The notes below the pieces were generated by a model. It was not told the DNA's origin, searched no databases, and was given only the letters and a program-made list of their open reading frames with translations. Below, in pieces: positions 9,443 to 18,881 of a stretch of 64,000 bases of DNA. The DNA comes from CALBPI01 sp039027435 (GTDB taxonomy: Bacteria; Pseudomonadota; Gammaproteobacteria; Steroidobacterales; Woeseiaceae). Location of the stretch: assembly GCA_039027435.1 (NCBI GenBank), contig JBCCKF010000003.1, forward strand, positions 226,338-290,337, written 5' to 3'. A program made the position numbers and the translations under genes. Numbering within the stretch: position 1 is the stretch's first letter; the number at the start of each line of letters is the position of its first letter.

Positions 9443-11928
9443 TGCGTGCATTTCGTTTCGCCCTGTCCGGCATCCTGCGTGAGCTTCGCGCCGGTGAGCT
9501 GCTGGTGCTGATGGCAGCACTCTCGATCGCCGTGGCGAGCATGACGGCGATTGGATTTCTCACAGATCGCATTTCCCGCGCGGTCGCTTTGCAGGCAACC
9601 GAGGTTTTGGCGGCTGACCTCAGACTCTCGGGCGGACGACCTCTGGCGGCAGCACGTCTGGCTGAGGCAGAGGAAGCGGGCTTAGAGACTTCCTATGGCA
9701 TCAACTTTCCATCGGTCGTGTTCTCGGAGCAGACGAGTACACTAGCCGCCCTAAAAGCTGTGTCAGCCGATTACCCGCTGCGTGGCGAGTTGCGCATTGC
9801 CGATCGCTTGTTCGAAACACCGCGTCTTGCTGAGCAGATCCCGGAGCCGGGCACTGTGTACGCCGATGCGGCGCTGCTGGCCCGACTGGGTATCGATGTT
9901 GGCGCGCAAATCGAGGTCGGGGCGCTGGTGCTCACGGTCACCCAGGTGCTCGTATATCGTCCCGATCAGAACCCAGGTTTCAGTGGGTTGGCGCCCACGC
10001 TGCTGATGCACGTTGACGATATTACGCCGAGCGGTCTGCTTGTCGAGGGCAGTCGGGCGAACTACTCGCAGCTGTTTGCGGGAGATCCTGATCAGATTGC
10101 CGCGTTTGCGAAGGCGCTCCGCGAGAATCGTCCGGAAGGCGTGCGTGTTGAGGATCAGGCCGAATCCGGCAGCCAGCTTGCCAGCGCAATTGATCGTGCC
10201 GGGCGGTTTCTGTCGCTCGCCTCGCTGGTGAGTCTGATCCTTTCCGCAGTAGCCGTCGCGATGGCGGCTCGCCGCTACGCTGACCGCCGCCTGGACAGCG
10301 CTGCGTTGATGAAGACCTTCGGTGCGCCACAGTCATTCGTCCTTCAGGTAGGGGTCTGGCATCTGCTGGTCGTCGGCGTGCTGGCCAGTGCGATTGGTGT
10401 CGGTATCGGCTATGCCGCAGAGCGCCTGCTATCGAGCGCGCTATCGGGGTGGCTGCGTGGCGATTTGCCGGCTGCGGGATGGGCACCGGTGCTGCCGGGT
10501 GTCGCTACCGCGATGGTATTGCTCATTGGATTCGGGCTGCCTGCATTGTTGCGACTCGGCGATACGCCTCCCATGCGAGTCTTGCGTCACGACCTCGAAC
10601 CACCGCCGCCGGGGATCTGGTTGACCTACGGCGCGGCGCTGGGCGCTTTGGGCTTGATCGTGTTCTGGGCGGTGCCCGAGGTGAATCTGCTGGCGATTAT
10701 TCTCGGCGGTACGCTCGCGACCTCCGCCGTACTGGTGCTGGGTGGGCGTGGCCTCGTGGCATTGCTCGGCAAGCTGCGCGGACAGGTCGGTGTCTCGTGG
10801 CGTTACGGACTGGCTAACGTCGCACGGCGCGGCGGTGACAGCGCGGTCCAGGTGGTGGCGTTCGGTCTCGGACTGATGGTGTTGTTACTGCTCACCTTGG
10901 TCCGAAACGATCTGTTGGACGGTTGGAATGCGACTGTACCCACCGACGCGCCGAATCAATTCCTGATCAATATTCAGCCGGACGAGCGGGAAAGCATCCG
11001 TGAATTGTTCACCGAAGCTGCGCTCGGTGAAGTTGAATTTGTGCCCTTGGTACGTGGTCGCATCAACACGATCAATGGACTCACCCCCAGCGAGTGGCGC
11101 GAGCAGGGTCGCGGCTCCTGGCGTGCCGGTCGCGAGATGAATCTGTCCTGGTCTGCAACGCTCGACCCCAGCAACGAAATCGTTCGTGGCGAGTATTGGT
11201 CTGCCGGACATGCGGGCCCGCCGGAGGTCTCGGTCGATGAGGACATTGCGGCTGAGATGGGACTCACCATCGGTGATCAATTGGCAATCGACATTGCTGG
11301 CGTGGAGCGCACCGCGACCGTCAGCAGCCTCAGGAAGATCGACTGGGACTCTTTCAAACCCAATTTCTTCATGGTTTTGAGTCCCGACGGGATGCAGGCG
11401 CTACCGCAGACGTACATCACCTCACTCTATATTTCGGAAAGTCAGACCGGAGTGTTGCGGCAACTAGTGCGCCAACATCCGAGCGTATCGGTAATCGATA
11501 TCGACGCGGCACTCGCGCAGGTTAGAGGCATCATCGAAAAGGCCACGCTCGCAGTGCAATACGTATTCTTGTTCACGCTCGCGGCGGGCGTCGTCGTGTT
11601 GTTCGCCGCGATCCAGTCGACGCTCGACGAACGTCGGTTCGAGAGCGCCCTGCTGCGTACTTTCGGTGCTTCACGGCGTGTCGTGTTGACCGGCATTCTG
11701 GCTGAGTTCTCAGCGCTGGGCTTACTGGCCGGTATCTGCGCTGCCACCGGTGCGAGCATCATCGGTATCGTGGTTGCCAGAGAGCTGTTCGATTTGCCGA
11801 TGGGTTTGAACCCGGTCTTGTGGTTTGCCGGCACTATCGGTGGATTGCTGCTAGTGGGAATCAGCGGCACCCTCGCCGCTCAAGGCGCTGCAAAAGCACC
11901 GCCGGTGAATACTCTACGCGGTCACTGA
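9442..11928 (+). CDS. ybbP: FtsX-domain ABC permease (YbbP-like)
   Basis: An 828-residue inner-membrane permease. The first hydrophobic helix is at residues ~15-40, followed by a periplasmic domain, a block of transmembrane helices near 265-375, further helices, a second periplasmic domain and a final FtsX block of three helices near the C-terminus. This double-FtsX layout is that of YbbP. The ATG at 9442 overlaps the stop of the ATPase gene (TGATG), so the two are translated together. A frame extension to 9385 is inside the ATPase gene and is not needed. Confidence 0.9.
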   Translation: MRAFRFALSGILRELRAGELLVLMAALSIAVASMTAIGFLTDRISRAVALQATEVLAADLRLSGGRPLAAARLAEAEEAGLETSYGINFPSVVFSEQTSTLAALKAVSADYPLRGELRIADRLFETPRLAEQIPEPGTVYADAALLARLGIDVGAQIEVGALVLTVTQVLVYRPDQNPGFSGLAPTLLMHVDDITPSGLLVEGSRANYSQLFAGDPDQIAAFAKALRENRPEGVRVEDQAESGSQLASAIDRAGRFLSLASLVSLILSAVAVAMAARRYADRRLDSAALMKTFGAPQSFVLQVGVWHLLVVGVLASAIGVGIGYAAERLLSSALSGWLRGDLPAAGWAPVLPGVATAMVLLIGFGLPALLRLGDTPPMRVLRHDLEPPPPGIWLTYGAALGALGLIVFWAVPEVNLLAIILGGTLATSAVLVLGGRGLVALLGKLRGQVGVSWRYGLANVARRGGDSAVQVVAFGLGLMVLLLLTLVRNDLLDGWNATVPTDAPNQFLINIQPDERESIRELFTEAALGEVEFVPLVRGRINTINGLTPSEWREQGRGSWRAGREMNLSWSATLDPSNEIVRGEYWSAGHAGPPEVSVDEDIAAEMGLTIGDQLAIDIAGVERTATVSSLRKIDWDSFKPNFFMVLSPDGMQALPQTYITSLYISESQTGVLRQLVRQHPSVSVIDIDAALAQVRGIIEKATLAVQYVFLFTLAAGVVVLFAAIQSTLDERRFESALLRTFGASRRVVLTGILAEFSALGLLAGICAATGASIIGIVVARELFDLPMGLNPVLWFAGTIGGLLLVGISGTLAAQGAAKAPPVNTLRGH

Positions 11929-12863
11929 TCTGCCTGTTTTGCCGCCTTGGCGGCAGCTTTGGCGGCTTTCTTGGCAGCCTTCTTCTCCGCCTTTGCCTGG
12001 CGCTTCTGCAGTGTCTTTTCGCTCGGTGGATCGACAGCCTCACGAACGGCTTTGATCACGTTCACCTCACCAGTCGCGAGGAGCTCATCAAAGCGACCAC
12101 GACAGATGCTCCAGGTGGCGCCGATCACAGCGAGATTGATGCCGAGCATCAGCGCACTAATACTGATGGTATCGGAGAAATCGCCGAGCCAGTCAGGCAG
12201 CTGAATTCCGAAAATTGCGTCGAGCAAGGCGCCAAGAATCCTCTGTACGATCTCAATTTCGAGCAGTACGTTTTCGAAGAACCAGAGTGTGATTTTCAAG
12301 AGGAATACCAGTACCGCGAGCTCGGTGAGCGCCTGGAACCAGTTCTTGCTATAGCAAAGTGCCGCCGCAGCAAGTGTCACCACGGCTGCTTGCGACGTGG
12401 CGTGTGCAATCAACAGCATGAGGCTGGCTGCGGCACTCCACCAGGGGCCTTCCGCAATGATGGCGACCTCGCCATCAACTAAACCCGAGACTAACGCGAT
12501 CATGCTGAGCAAGATGACCGCAGGAATCAGGGTTGCAGCAATCCACGGAAAATCATCGGCACCGGCAAGCTCTGTTCGAAACAGATATCGCCGAATCGGT
12601 AATGCCAAAAAGACCGCAATCAACACCACTGGCCAGCTGATGGCACTCAAGAGACCATTCTCGCTTTCGGCAAAGTAAAGGTTGCCGGCAACGCCCAGTG
12701 CCAGACCGGCAGCGGTCAGCCCCGCCAGCGTGATGAAGGGGCGGGCACCCAGCATCGCCGGGAGGTTGTCATCATCGCGGCTTTGGTTGAATGCCGCATT
12801 GAGCGCGGGCCCCATATCAGCGAACCCATCACGAGCGGTCCTGAAGAGATGGACGAGCTTCAT
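11922..12863 (-). CDS. Multi-pass membrane protein with Lys/Ala-rich tail, unknown function
   Basis: A 313-residue protein with about six hydrophobic segments and a cytoplasmic-looking C-terminal tail of alternating Lys and Ala repeats (last ~45 residues), resembling a histone H1 tail. I do not recognise the family. The ATG at 12863 overlaps the oxyR stop (ATGA), so it is translated with oxyR; an upstream extension to 12959 would lie inside oxyR. Being last in a photolyase-OxyR operon suggests a stress-related role, but that is inference. Its end overlaps the end of the convergent ybbP gene by seven bases. Confidence 0.7.
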   Translation of the reverse strand: MKLVHLFRTARDGFADMGPALNAAFNQSRDDDNLPAMLGARPFITLAGLTAAGLALGVAGNLYFAESENGLLSAISWPVVLIAVFLALPIRRYLFRTELAGADDFPWIAATLIPAVILLSMIALVSGLVDGEVAIIAEGPWWSAAASLMLLIAHATSQAAVVTLAAAALCYSKNWFQALTELAVLVFLLKITLWFFENVLLEIEIVQRILGALLDAIFGIQLPDWLGDFSDTISISALMLGINLAVIGATWSICRGRFDELLATGEVNVIKAVREAVDPPSEKTLQKRQAKAEKKAAKKAAKAAAKAAKQADQ

Positions 12864-13780
12864 GCGTGTTGGCAGTGACCAGGGAAGTCTGCCGAGACCT
12901 CTCGAATTGTGTCGCAGACGGATCTGAGCAATGCCGCTCTCGGGTGGCTCGATCGCCACACGCCAACAATGGTTCGACTCGGCGCCGGCGCGTTGAAAGG
13001 GAGCGATACCAGGCCATCGTCATCGCGAATCGCCAGTTCCGGTAACAGCGTTACGCCAGCGCCACCGGCAACCATCTGCCGGAGTGTCTCGAGGCTGGTA
13101 GCGCGAAACTCGTCCTCGTTAACACCGCCCGCAAGACTGCAGACTTCCAGAGCCTGATCGCGCAGGCAATGACCGTCCTCGAGCAACAGGAAGTGCTCAT
13201 CGGCAATATCGCTCTCAGCAACGGATTCACGGCTGGCGAGCGCGTGCTGCGGGTCTACGGCCAGTCGGAACGGTTCCTTGAAAAGCTCGGCTGAATCGCA
13301 GCCCTGCAGATTCAGCGGTAGTGCGAGCACACCGAGGTCCACATCGCCGGCATGAATCTCCGCCATCAGGTGATCGGTCTGCAACTCAAGGTATAGGCAC
13401 TTCAAGCGATCGAACCGCGATTTGATGTCCGGCGCGATACAGGGCAGCAGATAGGGCGCGAGTGTCGGGATGAGCGCCACCTTGATGCGACCGGCCTCAG
13501 GGTCCTGATGCACCTGAGCCAGCTCGTTGATGCTATGCGCTTCGGCGAGCAGCCCCCGTGCGCGACTCGCGATTGCCTCGCCGGTCTCGGTCAGCTGAAT
13601 TCCCTTGCTATGGCGCTCGACCAGCGTGACACCCAGCTGCTCTTCGAGCTTCTTGATCTGGGTGCTGAGCGTCGGCTGGGTGACAAAGCATGCTTCGGCC
13701 GCCCTGCCAAAATGACGGTGCTCATCCAACGCCACGAGATAACTCAACATGCGCAGGTTGAAATGCAGGTTTGCGCTCAT
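12860..13780 (-). CDS. oxyR: OxyR, peroxide-sensing LysR-family regulator
   Basis: A 306-residue LysR regulator with an N-terminal winged helix-turn-helix (HFGRAAEACFVTQPTLSTQIKKLE region) and the OxyR redox pair: Cys205 in LLLEDGHCLRDQ and Cys214 in ALEVC. These match Cys199/Cys208 of E. coli OxyR. The segment RATSLETLRQMVA is also OxyR-specific. It should respond to hydrogen peroxide by disulfide formation and activate antioxidant genes. The start ATG overlaps the phrB stop, and the stop overlaps the next gene, giving a three-gene translationally coupled operon. Confidence 0.95.
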   Translation of the reverse strand: MSANLHFNLRMLSYLVALDEHRHFGRAAEACFVTQPTLSTQIKKLEEQLGVTLVERHSKGIQLTETGEAIASRARGLLAEAHSINELAQVHQDPEAGRIKVALIPTLAPYLLPCIAPDIKSRFDRLKCLYLELQTDHLMAEIHAGDVDLGVLALPLNLQGCDSAELFKEPFRLAVDPQHALASRESVAESDIADEHFLLLEDGHCLRDQALEVCSLAGGVNEDEFRATSLETLRQMVAGGAGVTLLPELAIRDDDGLVSLPFNAPAPSRTIVGVWRSSHPRAALLRSVCDTIREVSADFPGHCQHA

Positions 13781-15210
13781 GAAACTTCCTTTAGTGCCTT
13801 GAACGCGGACAGCGCCGATTCGCGGCTGGTCTTCAGATCAGCGATCGGTGCAGCATAGTCGCGCTCGAGATCAAATCCGAGTCGCTGCGCCTCTTTTTCC
13901 GGCAACGTCCATGGTGCATGGACATACTTCTTCGGAAGATTCGCAACCTCGGGCACCCATTTGCGAACGTAGTTGCCCTCCGGGTCGAAGCGCTCTCCCT
14001 GCGAAACCGGGTTGAAGATACGGAAATAAGGTGCAGCATCCACACCGCATCCCGCCGACCACTGCCAGCCGAGTGTGTTGGCGGGTAAATCCGCATCCAC
14101 AAGGGTGTCCCAAAACCAGCGAGCACCGTGCAGCCAATGCGTGCGGATATTCTTGACGAGAAACGATGCCACGATCATGCGCACACGATTGTGCATCCAG
14201 CCGGTTTGCCAAAGCTGACGCATACCCGCATCCACGATCGGAACGCCGGTCTGTCCTTTCTGCCAGGCCCTGAGCTGTAGCGTGTCCTCGCGCCATTCGA
14301 AGTGGCGGAATTTGGGATTCATCGGCTGGTCGGTGGTGTCGGGGAAATGGAACAGCGCATAGTGCGAGAACTCGCGCCAACCAAGCTCACTCAGATAGAT
14401 CTCACGTCCGTCGCTTTCGGGCGTCTGCGAGTTAATGATCTGCCACAACCGGCGGATAGAGATCTCTCCGAAATGCAGATGGGGTGAGAGCCGTGATACT
14501 CCCGCTACGCCCGGCAGGTTTCTCGCCTCGTCGTAATTACTGGCGGCATCGATAGCAAACTTCTTCGCTTGTGCGTAAGCGGCGTCCTCGCCGGGTTGCC
14601 ACGCGGCTTCGATGCCTTTATCCCAACGAATGTCAGGCAACAACTCCAGTGACTGAAGCGTTTCGGAATGCAATTCGGTCGTTGGCGGAGATAGCGTCTC
14701 TGGCGGGTCTTGCGGCTCTGCCTTGGCTGCCATCGGTTTCGCCGCGCGCCAGTAGGGGGTGAACACTTTGTAAGGTGTGCCTGTCTTGGTCATCACTGTC
14801 CACGGCTCAGTGAGCAAGCTGCCATTGTGGGAGCACACAGTGAGGCCGTCCGCTTCGAGTGCTTGCTTGACCGCTGTGTCGCGCTCTCGCGTCCAAGGCT
14901 CATAGAGCCGGTTCCAGTGCACCTCACTTGCGCCTGACTCTCGAACCAGTGCGTGCAAGACCTCGAGTGCATCGCCGCGTCGAATCACAAGCGACGACCC
15001 TTTGGCCGCGAGCGCTTCTTTCAGCGATGCGAGGCTATGGTGCAACCACCAGTTGCTCGCTGCTCCGGGCGCCCATTCGCTCTGCGCTTCCCGATCGTCG
15101 ATGTAGACCGGCAAAACGTGTTCACAGTTTGCGACCGCAGCCAGGAGCGCGGGATGGTCATCCAACCGCAAATCGCGCCGGAACCAAACGAGCGCCGTTC
15201 TAGGTGTCAT
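13777..15210 (-). CDS. phrB: Deoxyribodipyrimidine photolyase
   Basis: Light-driven repair of cyclobutane pyrimidine dimers. The 477 residues contain an N-terminal antenna-binding Rossmann domain (ALVWFRRDLRLDDHPAL) and the FAD domain with both family signatures, TGWMHNRVRMIVASFLVKN and GWQWSAGCGVDAAPYFRIFNP. I chose the ATG at 15210 because conserved sequence starts at once and a GGATGAG element precedes it. ATGs at 15216 and 15222 are possible; longer reading frames run into the divergent YcgN-like gene. Cotranscription with oxyR links UV and oxidative stress. Confidence 0.94.
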   Translation of the reverse strand: MTPRTALVWFRRDLRLDDHPALLAAVANCEHVLPVYIDDREAQSEWAPGAASNWWLHHSLASLKEALAAKGSSLVIRRGDALEVLHALVRESGASEVHWNRLYEPWTRERDTAVKQALEADGLTVCSHNGSLLTEPWTVMTKTGTPYKVFTPYWRAAKPMAAKAEPQDPPETLSPPTTELHSETLQSLELLPDIRWDKGIEAAWQPGEDAAYAQAKKFAIDAASNYDEARNLPGVAGVSRLSPHLHFGEISIRRLWQIINSQTPESDGREIYLSELGWREFSHYALFHFPDTTDQPMNPKFRHFEWREDTLQLRAWQKGQTGVPIVDAGMRQLWQTGWMHNRVRMIVASFLVKNIRTHWLHGARWFWDTLVDADLPANTLGWQWSAGCGVDAAPYFRIFNPVSQGERFDPEGNYVRKWVPEVANLPKKYVHAPWTLPEKEAQRLGFDLERDYAAPIADLKTSRESALSAFKALKEVS

Positions 15211-15253
15211 ACTCATCCGCATATTGTAGCGCGGACCATGGGAGTCGCTGCGC

Positions 15254-15745
15254 ATGAACAACAGCGAGACACCGTTCTGGGAGCACAAATCGCTCGGTGA
15301 GATGAATGCGGAGGAGTGGGAGTCGCTGTGCGACGGCTGCGGCTTGTGCTGTTTGCACAAGTTCGAAGACGATTCGGATGGCGAGGTCTACTATGCCGAC
15401 GTTGCTTGTCACTTATTGGACCTCGGAACCTGTCGCTGCACGGACTATCCCAACCGACGCGCGCGGGTGCCCGACTGTGTCCAGCTTTCCGCCGAGAGCG
15501 TCAGCAGCTTATCGTGGCTGCCCTATTCCTGTGCGTACCGACGCCTTGAGGAGGGGCGCGGACTTGCCGCATGGCATCCATTGATTTCCGGCACTCGCGA
15601 TTCGGTAGTCGCTGCAGGGATCAGCGCTGGCCTGTTCGCGCGCGCTGGCGATGCCAGTCGACCGCCGCACCCCGATGACGTCAGGCTTACGCAGTGGCAA
15701 ACTCACAACCCGATAGATATCGAGGACGATGCCACGGATGAATAA
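15254..15745 (+). CDS. YcgN/UPF0260 family cysteine-cluster protein
   Basis: A 163-residue cytoplasmic protein of the YcgN (UPF0260, YkgJ-related) family of unknown biochemical function. The N-terminal cysteine cluster CDGCGLCC at residues ~27-34, followed by further cysteines (VACHLLD, GTCRCTDYPNR, PDCV), suggests a metal or Fe-S site. It is divergent from phrB and its 3' end overlaps the nitroreductase gene, so those two are probably coupled. Confidence 0.88.
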   Translation: MNNSETPFWEHKSLGEMNAEEWESLCDGCGLCCLHKFEDDSDGEVYYADVACHLLDLGTCRCTDYPNRRARVPDCVQLSAESVSSLSWLPYSCAYRRLEEGRGLAAWHPLISGTRDSVVAAGISAGLFARAGDASRPPHPDDVRLTQWQTHNPIDIEDDATDE

Positions 15746-16409
15746 GCCCGCTTTCCAACCACTGGACCAATACCTTCGATTGTCTCCCGATGCGATGGTC
15801 GAGCGCTCTGCCGAGCTGTTCGAGGATCTCAATCGCCGCCGCACCGTGCGAGATTTTTCAAGCGAACCTGTGCCGCGCGCTGTTATCGAGAACTGCCTGA
15901 AGGTCGCGAATACAGCACCGAGCGGCGCAAACATGCAGCCCTGGCATTTCTCGGTCATCTCGGACCCCGCGGTGAAGGCGCGAGTGCGCGAAGCGGCCGA
16001 GGCGGAGGAGCGAGAGTTCTATGAGCATCGCGCCTCGGACGAATGGTTGGATGCGCTTCAAAAATTCGGCACGAATGCAGAGAAGCCGTTTCTTGAGACC
16101 GCGCCCTATCTGATCAGCATTTTCATGCAGAAGTTTGCGATTGATGAGGCGGGCAACAAAACCAAGCATTACTACCCACAGGAATCGGTGGGTCTTGCGA
16201 CTGGGATGTTGATAGCCGCCCTGCACCAGTGCGGACTGGCCTCGCTGACACACACGCCGAGCCCGATGGGCTTCTTGAACGAGATCTGCGGGCGGCCGAA
16301 GCACGAACGTGCGTATTTGCTGCTTGTGGTCGGTTATCCGGCTTCAGATGCCGAGGTACCTGTGATTTCGCGCAAGGCACTTACGGAATTCACGACATTT
16401 ATCGAATAG
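15729..16409 (+). CDS. Nitroreductase-family flavoprotein
   Basis: A 226-residue FMN-dependent nitroreductase-fold protein. The N-terminal RRRTVRDFSSEPVPR segment and the APSGANMQPWHFSVI segment are FMN-binding motifs; the residues after them resemble the iodotyrosine-deiodinase branch more than NfsA/NfsB. The physiological substrate is unknown. The start overlaps the end of the YcgN-like gene by 17 bases; ATG 15738 is an alternative start three codons downstream and has a better distance to the GAGGA element at 15722-15726. Confidence 0.85.
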   Translation: MPRMNKPAFQPLDQYLRLSPDAMVERSAELFEDLNRRRTVRDFSSEPVPRAVIENCLKVANTAPSGANMQPWHFSVISDPAVKARVREAAEAEEREFYEHRASDEWLDALQKFGTNAEKPFLETAPYLISIFMQKFAIDEAGNKTKHYYPQESVGLATGMLIAALHQCGLASLTHTPSPMGFLNEICGRPKHERAYLLLVVGYPASDAEVPVISRKALTEFTTFIE

Positions 16410-16491
16410 CGAGCCCTGGTTAGCTGTTTTTCTGTCTGCTTTACGGCATGCTTCGCCGTGGGACCTATTTAACTATTCCAAGGATTAATCT

Positions 16492-18252
16492 GTGAAAACA
16501 CTGCGTTTTTCCGTGTTTGCACTCGTGCTGGGTGTAGCGACCGTTGCTTGCGGTGACGATGAGTCGGCGCCGGCAGCGTCCAGTGCCAAGATCAGTACGA
16601 CATTACTCGAATATGTGCCTGGCGACACGCCTTATGTGTTTGCGGCACTGGAGCCGCAGCCCGCCGCGCTGCAGGAGAAGTTCGAGCCGATGCTCGAGAT
16701 GGCGGTTGATCAGTATCACAACCTGTTTCTGCAGGCACGTACTGCGATGACCAAAGGTGGTGACGAGTCCGCATCTGATGATCTGATCAATGTGCTTGAT
16801 GTGCTGATTGAAGAAACGGAAGACGGCGACCTCGCCGGTCTCGGATTCGACTCCAAGAAAGATGTGCCGGTGATCTACGGCCACGGCTTGCTTCCCGTCG
16901 TTCGGATGACGATTTCTGATCCGGACGCTTGGGCCAGCACCTACTCCCGATTGACCGCCGATCTAGAGAACGCACCGACGACCATCACGGTCGATGGGCT
17001 GGATATCGACGTGTTCGGTGGCGAAGCACCCGCCCAGATTTTCGTTGCGCAGCAGGATGGTACGGTCGCGTTGTCGTTCGGACCGGCTGATCTGGAGCCT
17101 GCGGTGATCGGCGAGTTGATGGGCGCGACCAAGCCGGCTGAATCCATTGTCGATTCGGGAGCGCTTGCTGCTGTTTCGGAGCGCTATGGGTTCACGCCGC
17201 AGATGCAGGGATTCGTCGATTTCACTAAGGTTTTCGGCATGCTGCAGGCGAGTGGCAACCCGATTAATGACGCTTTGTTCGGCCTGGCGCCGACGCTGCC
17301 GCTTGAGCTGGATGAGGTCTGCAGTCAGGAGATGACGGGTATTGTGCAGATCATGCCGCGGATGGTGGTCGGTGCAACGCGTATAGACGAAGAGGCTACC
17401 GACACGCTTTTGGTGCTTGAAATGCGCGAAGACGTAGCGGCGGCACTTCAGCCGATTGCGGGCAAGATGGCAGGCCTCTCCGCCAGCACGGATGCCGCGC
17501 TTAAGTTGGGCGGCGCGATTAATCTGCTCGGACTACGCGAGTGGGTGGAGACCTCACTTGGCGCAGCGGCCGAATCGCCTTTCGAATGCGAGCAGCTCGT
17601 CCCGCTCAATGAGATGGTGGTTCAGGCAGTTGAGGCGACGCAGCAGCCCTTGCCGCCGATTGCCTACAACCTGCAGGGATACAGCATCGAGATCGGTAGC
17701 TTCGAGGGTATGGAGGGTATTGCGCAGCAGCAGATGCCGGAAAACCTCGAATTGGATGTAACGCTTGGATTCAAGAATGTGCAGGGCTTGTTGATGATGG
17801 GTCAGATGATGGCACCGCAACTGGCCGAGTTGGCGCTCGAACCCAACGGTGAAGCCGTTCCGATCCCCGACGGTCTGACCGGCCCGATTCCTCTAGAGGG
17901 ATTCATGGCGATGACCGATGATTTGATCTCTGTGAGTATTGGTGAAGATGCAGAGTCACGCTCGGAAGCGCGCGCGACAGCAACGATCGACGGAGAGTCG
18001 CCTGTGCTCACGCGCATGGACTTCGACGCTGGTGCGTACTTCAACTTCATTGCTGAGATGTCAGAGAGTGCGATGGGCCCGATGATGGAGTCAGATTCGC
18101 TTCCCGAGGACCAGCGCAAGATGCTGGAGAGCCAGCAAGAGAACATGCGTGCGATGGCAGAGGCCTACGAAGCGGTCCTCGACAGGGTGAGCTTTGAGGT
18201 GGTTTTGACCGAACGTGGTCTGGAGATGCCGGCTAGGGCTACCTTCAAATAG
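16492..18252 (+). CDS. Putative exported lipoprotein of unknown function, 586 residues
   Basis: The GTG start has AGGA about 8 bases upstream. The N-terminus is a signal peptide ending in VATVAC, with Cys20 a plausible but not canonical lipidation site (Thr at -3). The mature part begins with a YVPGDTPYVFAALEP segment that I recognise only as a recurrent motif in uncharacterised gammaproteobacterial proteins. It is acidic and Met-rich with no transmembrane helix. It is monocistronic: a terminator follows 28 bases after the stop. Function unknown. Confidence 0.8.
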   Translation: MKTLRFSVFALVLGVATVACGDDESAPAASSAKISTTLLEYVPGDTPYVFAALEPQPAALQEKFEPMLEMAVDQYHNLFLQARTAMTKGGDESASDDLINVLDVLIEETEDGDLAGLGFDSKKDVPVIYGHGLLPVVRMTISDPDAWASTYSRLTADLENAPTTITVDGLDIDVFGGEAPAQIFVAQQDGTVALSFGPADLEPAVIGELMGATKPAESIVDSGALAAVSERYGFTPQMQGFVDFTKVFGMLQASGNPINDALFGLAPTLPLELDEVCSQEMTGIVQIMPRMVVGATRIDEEATDTLLVLEMREDVAAALQPIAGKMAGLSASTDAALKLGGAINLLGLREWVETSLGAAAESPFECEQLVPLNEMVVQAVEATQQPLPPIAYNLQGYSIEIGSFEGMEGIAQQQMPENLELDVTLGFKNVQGLLMMGQMMAPQLAELALEPNGEAVPIPDGLTGPIPLEGFMAMTDDLISVSIGEDAESRSEARATATIDGESPVLTRMDFDAGAYFNFIAEMSESAMGPMMESDSLPEDQRKMLESQQENMRAMAEAYEAVLDRVSFEVVLTERGLEMPARATFK

Positions 18253-18280
18253 GTTCGGACACCGAACGCATTTTTGCGAT

Positions 18281-18310
18281 GGGGAGCGACCAAGGTCGCT
18301 CCCCTTTTTT
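18281..18310 (+). terminator. Strong Rho-independent terminator
   Basis: An 11-bp perfect stem (GGGGAGCGACC at 18281-18291 with GGTCGCTCCCC at 18294-18304) with a two-base loop is followed by six T residues. A smaller hairpin, GTTCGG/CCGAAC at 18253-18267, followed by TTTTT, lies just upstream and may assist. It closes the lipoprotein gene and faces the end of the convergent NnrU gene, which stops at 18309. Confidence 0.88.
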
Positions 18311-18881
18311 ATCCGAACGGCGCGACGCCGATGAGCGCTCGGTGCAGATAGGCAACAAACGCGCCGTACAACGCGAGACCGCCGATCACAGCGAATGCAT
18401 CGTTCACTCCGAGTTTCGGCAGCGTAAGATGCTGCCTCGGTTTGCGACGCTTAAGAGAAATGCGGTCAGCGACTGCCCACGCCAGGAACCCACCGAAGAG
18501 CAGAACGTCGGCGAGCATGCCGTTCACCAGCAAGTGTGAGAAAGCCCAGATTTTGGTGGCCAAGAGCATCGGGTGCTTGACCGCCTGACTGATGCGCCCG
18601 GGCAGGTATGCGGCGAGTAAGAAAACGAAGACCGGCAGCATGAGCACAGCGTTGACGTGGCTCAGCCAGCGCGGCGGTTGCCACAGCAGGGTGGGTTCCA
18701 TGCGGGCGGCACCGTAGCCTTTGATTAAAAGAACGAATCCAACGATGGCTACAATGCTGTAGACGGCGCGCCAACTCAAAGGTCCGAGCTTGGCAGCCAG
18801 TGCGTCCCGGGTGTCGATCGCAAAGATGCTGATGCTGTGAATTCCGAGAAACAGGATCAGTCCAGCGATTAGCTGAGTCAT
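18309..18881 (-). CDS. NnrU family integral membrane protein
   Basis: A 190-residue membrane protein with about five hydrophobic helices and the family hallmark HPMLLATKIWAFSHLLVNG near residues 103-121. NnrU was named from denitrification gene clusters and is related to isoprenylcysteine methyltransferase-like membrane proteins; no denitrification gene is present here. Its ATG overlaps the stop of the upstream TPR/oxygenase gene (ATGA), so it is made together with that protein and the FAD oxidoreductase. Confidence 0.85.
   Translation of the reverse strand: MTQLIAGLILFLGIHSISIFAIDTRDALAAKLGPLSWRAVYSIVAIVGFVLLIKGYGAARMEPTLLWQPPRWLSHVNAVLMLPVFVFLLAAYLPGRISQAVKHPMLLATKIWAFSHLLVNGMLADVLLFGGFLAWAVADRISLKRRKPRQHLTLPKLGVNDAFAVIGGLALYGAFVAYLHRALIGVAPFG

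Noticed and set aside
16440..16460. ACGGC/GCCGT hairpin between the nitroreductase and lipoprotein genes
   Set aside because: The stem is short and no T run follows. It could help termination, but the evidence is too thin to annotate.
18309..18881. Assigning a denitrification role to the NnrU protein
   Set aside because: The family name comes from denitrification clusters, but no nitrite or nitric oxide reductase gene is nearby.
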